This document shows, one piece after another, positions 61,232-64,000 of a DNA stretch of 64,000 nt. The position numbers and the translations under genes are program-made. This DNA is from Megalonaias nervosa (lineage: Eukaryota; Mollusca; Bivalvia; Unionida; Unionidae). Each line of letters opens with the position of its first letter. Position 1 is the stretch's first letter. Where the stretch lies: positions 1 through 64,000 of the forward strand of contig JAECUM010004416.1 of assembly GCA_016617855.1 (NCBI GenBank), written 5' to 3'. Below the pieces are notes generated by a model, which had not been told where the DNA came from, made no database searches, and was given only the letters and a program-made list of their open reading frames with translations.

Positions 61232-62730
61232 TTTCAAAGATGTCTAGTGATATACACCTTATTCTATTGACCTTGAATCCAAGTTGGCTAGTGTTGCATG
61301 GTGTGAGCCATTTCATCTGTTGCCAGTTATAGCGAAACCTAGGAATAATGTAATGGACCAGTTTTATCCTCAGTAAATTTCTCAGTAAAGTTAAGAAAAG
61401 GCTCCATCAAATATAAAGTTAAGAATGTTGCATTGTATGAACATGTCTTGTGTGTGTGTGTGTGTGTGTGTGTGTTTAGATAGGTTTCACTGCTTTACCA
61501 CAAGAAATGTCAGACAAACTAGACCATTTGATATGCAGTCATCTAAGTCAGGATTAGGTTTGAATGAACTAAAGAGAAGAAGATTGAAATAAGCAAGACC
61601 ATTTCTTTAAAGTGTTTATGTTGTTCACAATGTAAAATCTTACACAGAAAAGTTGCAAATATACCATAAAGTTCGACATGCCTTTGGGAATGTAATGTAC
61701 CATAAAGTCCAGCATGCCTTTGGGAGTGTAACAGCATTTGAAATGATAGATATACTCTGCTGCATTTCTAGATCTATTGAGCTACTAGGAGAAACACTTC
61801 TTATGCAAATGATCTTCTAATAAGTGACAAAACTGGAACAAAAATTTGAGTGTATTTACACATCAAAATAAATATTACATAAATTCTCACTGTTATGTGT
61901 TTATCTGTTTACAGGATTCAATAATTGTTACATGTCTGTGCATAATACTTGTTCAAAATGAAGTGAATGAAAAGTCTGTATATGAGATATCCTACACTTC
62001 TAACGGTTTTTTCCAGACATTCCCCCCCCCCCCCGAGGTGGCCACCAGATATTTGCCAAATTTTTACAGTAACATTCAAAGGAGATAAGACAAGTTTGAC
62101 AAAAAATAACACTTTAATGTGCCTAATTATTAAATGCAGTTTTGATTTTGGATTTGCAACTGCTTTAATATTAGTATTATCCTTCCATGATTAACTGGTT
62201 TAGTCTCGAACAGTTATTTATATAAAAAAAAATCTGTCAAAACACTATATTTTACCAACAACAACAGTTTACTCCATTCTGTTGTTTTAAAAATTTTTGA
62301 CAACTTCCCCCCAAAATGTGTAAAAAAAACAGATGGACATTTCCAGTAAAGTCTGATGGTGAAATTTTGAGTGTATGAATTCTTGTTGAGGCGACTGCTA
62401 CATAGTTATTTATAGAACGGGGGATTCTCCATCGGCAACATAATAGCTATGTCAGTATCAAACAAAAATTTCTACCAATGGTAGGCGATCAAAAGTTTTG
62501 AACATTCCACAGCATGGTCTTAATCTTTTATCTAAATTGGCATATGTGATCCGAGTAGAAGTTCAATATCCAAAGCAAAGGATGTGTTGTTTTGCTTGAC
62601 ATACGAATGACTCTTGGATATGATGCTATCATGAGTTCATTGTGACTTGTGAACTGTTATTGTCCAGACACGTAACTAATTTTCGTGTCTTTAAATCTAT
62701 TTAGTGTTGATTACAGTTTAGGTTACCAAC
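61232..62730. other. PGLS 3' UTR and intergenic
   Basis: A (GT)n tract lies at about 61448-61475 and a near-duplicate pair around 61650-61730 (TACCATAAAGT.CA.CATGCCTTTGGGA). An AATAAA at about 61866 could be the poly(A) signal of PGLS, but others cannot be excluded. A poly-C tract is at 62022-62034. Confidence 0.4.
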
Positions 62731-62878
62731 ATGGGCTACTTACAAATGAAATCAAGACTATTGGTAAATGATTGTAGTGATGGGGGTCCAGTAGTCAAAC
62801 AGAGCAATACATCAACACCAACAGTTACGATGGAGGGTGTAGCGGATCTCCCACCCACCGCACATCATAACTATCAAG
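62731..62878 (+). CDS. Possible first coding exon of another gene
   Basis: ATG in AACATGG context, open frame for 49 codons (MGYLQMKSRLLVNDCSDGGP...) with balanced composition unlike the flanks, ending at a possible donor CAAG|GTCGGT. No homology recognised; the remaining exons would lie beyond 64000. Could be chance. Confidence 0.3.
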
Positions 62879-64000
62879 GTCGGTGTCTTACATTGTAGGA
62901 CTGTGAATCCAATTGTTATAATGTTAGTCTTTGAACCCCCCTCCTACCAATACCTATATACATTTACCTATAGTTTTAAATTCATTTGTAACGAGCTGCA
63001 GTGAAAGTGCTGTAGCCCCAACTTTCTTGGCAGATTTTGAGTTTCCAGCTTTTCTTTTTCAAATCTAGTCAAATAAAGAATTATTTATATTCAGAAAACT
63101 GCAAAAAGGTGTTATTCGACTCTGTCAAATCAGTTTATTCATTTTTCTAAATAAAATATAAACCCACATTTTTAATTTCGTTTTAAAGGCGTGCAGTGTG
63201 TAAGCCTTCCAGTTCAGTGTTTACATTAATTACTTTGCATGTGACTCTATTTATAAAAGCTAGTATAAAGTAGTTCTCTGTACAGTTCATACAGAAATAA
63301 ATGCAATTTGGTCTGATCACGTGATTATGTTCTGACCAATGGAAATCTTCCCTTCATATATCAACTTATGCAACTGCAATTATAATAAAACCAAACATTT
63401 ATTAGTCCAGGAGGTCAACTCGGACACTCCTTTTGGCTTATGCTTTATGGATATAGTTTAAGCAATTGAGAAAACATGATAACCAAACAAGCTTAGTTGG
63501 CAGTGCCTCTTTTGATTTTCCAGCAAAGAAGCTATGTACATTAGACCTAGTAACCTTTGAATTAAGTTCAACTTCTTTATTGATTTTCCAACAGAGAAAC
63601 AACAACTATACATTGCTAACCTCTGGATTTTATTTTAAGGCTTTTATTTGACAGTTTGATTGATAAATCTAAAGACAGTTTGATATGATATTTGAGATGT
63701 CCTATGCACAGAGTATGTTCTGGTCAAAAACTGATCTGATATCCAGGAAATAGAGTATATATATATAAATAGAGAGAAATAGATAATGAACTCCAATAAC
63801 TCTTGCAGTGAATGATTTTTCAGTAGACATAACCAAATAATGTTGTATAGAAGGGATGGTCAGGTAAACCAGACCAAACTGTATTTGAAAAAATATTTTC
63901 TGTGCACCTATTAAACAAAGTCTGGCCAGGGGAACTCCCAGATGCTAATTACTTGCTTATCAGTACATCTAAAAAAACAAACCATTGAGCTGGTGTGATT
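62879..64000. other. Right end of window; no gene seen
   Basis: AT-rich sequence without a recognised element. It could be the first intron of the gene proposed at 62731. A partial internal repetition lies at 63505-63600 (TTGATTTTCCA.CA.AGAA). Confidence 0.4.

Overview
The window is eukaryotic and AT-rich. It holds one spliced housekeeping gene on the + strand, 6-phosphogluconolactonase (PGLS, five coding exons between 29565 and 61231), surrounded and filled by mobile elements. Large TE-loaded introns, tRNA-derived SINEs, Ty3/gypsy and DIRS-like retroelements and a Maverick/Polinton fit a marine invertebrate, probably a mollusc. That taxonomic guess is inference, not proof.

Layout. 1-482: end of an LTR-like repeat. 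1750-5284: a heavily decayed, minus-strand relic of a second Polinton/adintovirus-like element, with fragments of a packaging ATPase, an adenain-type protease and several unrecognised proteins. About 7463-28810: a large Maverick/Polinton (adintovirus-like) element, all genes on the + strand. In order: a small coiled-coil cassette gene; protein-primed DNA polymerase B; a BIR-domain protein; two F-box-like proteins; small ORFs; packaging ATPase; lysine-rich core-like proteins; a Polinton pX-like protein; a coiled-coil protein; integrase with chromodomain; a two-TM protein; penton-like minor capsid; a pVI-like protein; double jelly-roll major capsid; a conserved small protein; an adenain-like protease; then four more cassette genes. 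Replication, integration and virion modules are all present, but almost every large gene carries one or a few stops or frameshifts, so this is a fairly young, probably inactive copy.

The most unusual feature is the set of five short cassettes flanking the viral genes. Each non-histone cassette ends in a histone-mRNA-type 3' stem-loop (6-bp stem, 4-nt loop) followed by a purine-rich histone-downstream-element-like motif. Similar TATA promoter modules lie before two of the cassettes and before the polymerase. This looks like a metazoan S-phase, non-polyadenylated mRNA 3'-end system used by a Maverick. A 15-nt inverted match at 7463-7477 and 28796-28810 encloses all five cassettes and may mark the element's ends.

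PGLS intron 1 (about 18 kb) contains two Ty3/gypsy elements whose pol order is PR-IN-RT-RNase H (Gmr1-like), one of them split by a solo LTR with a CAAG target duplication, plus a DIRS-like tyrosine-recombinase relic, a MITE-like family and satellites. The 3' edge of PGLS exon 4, including its splice donor, has been tandemly duplicated into intron 4. A possible first exon of another gene lies at 62731-62878.
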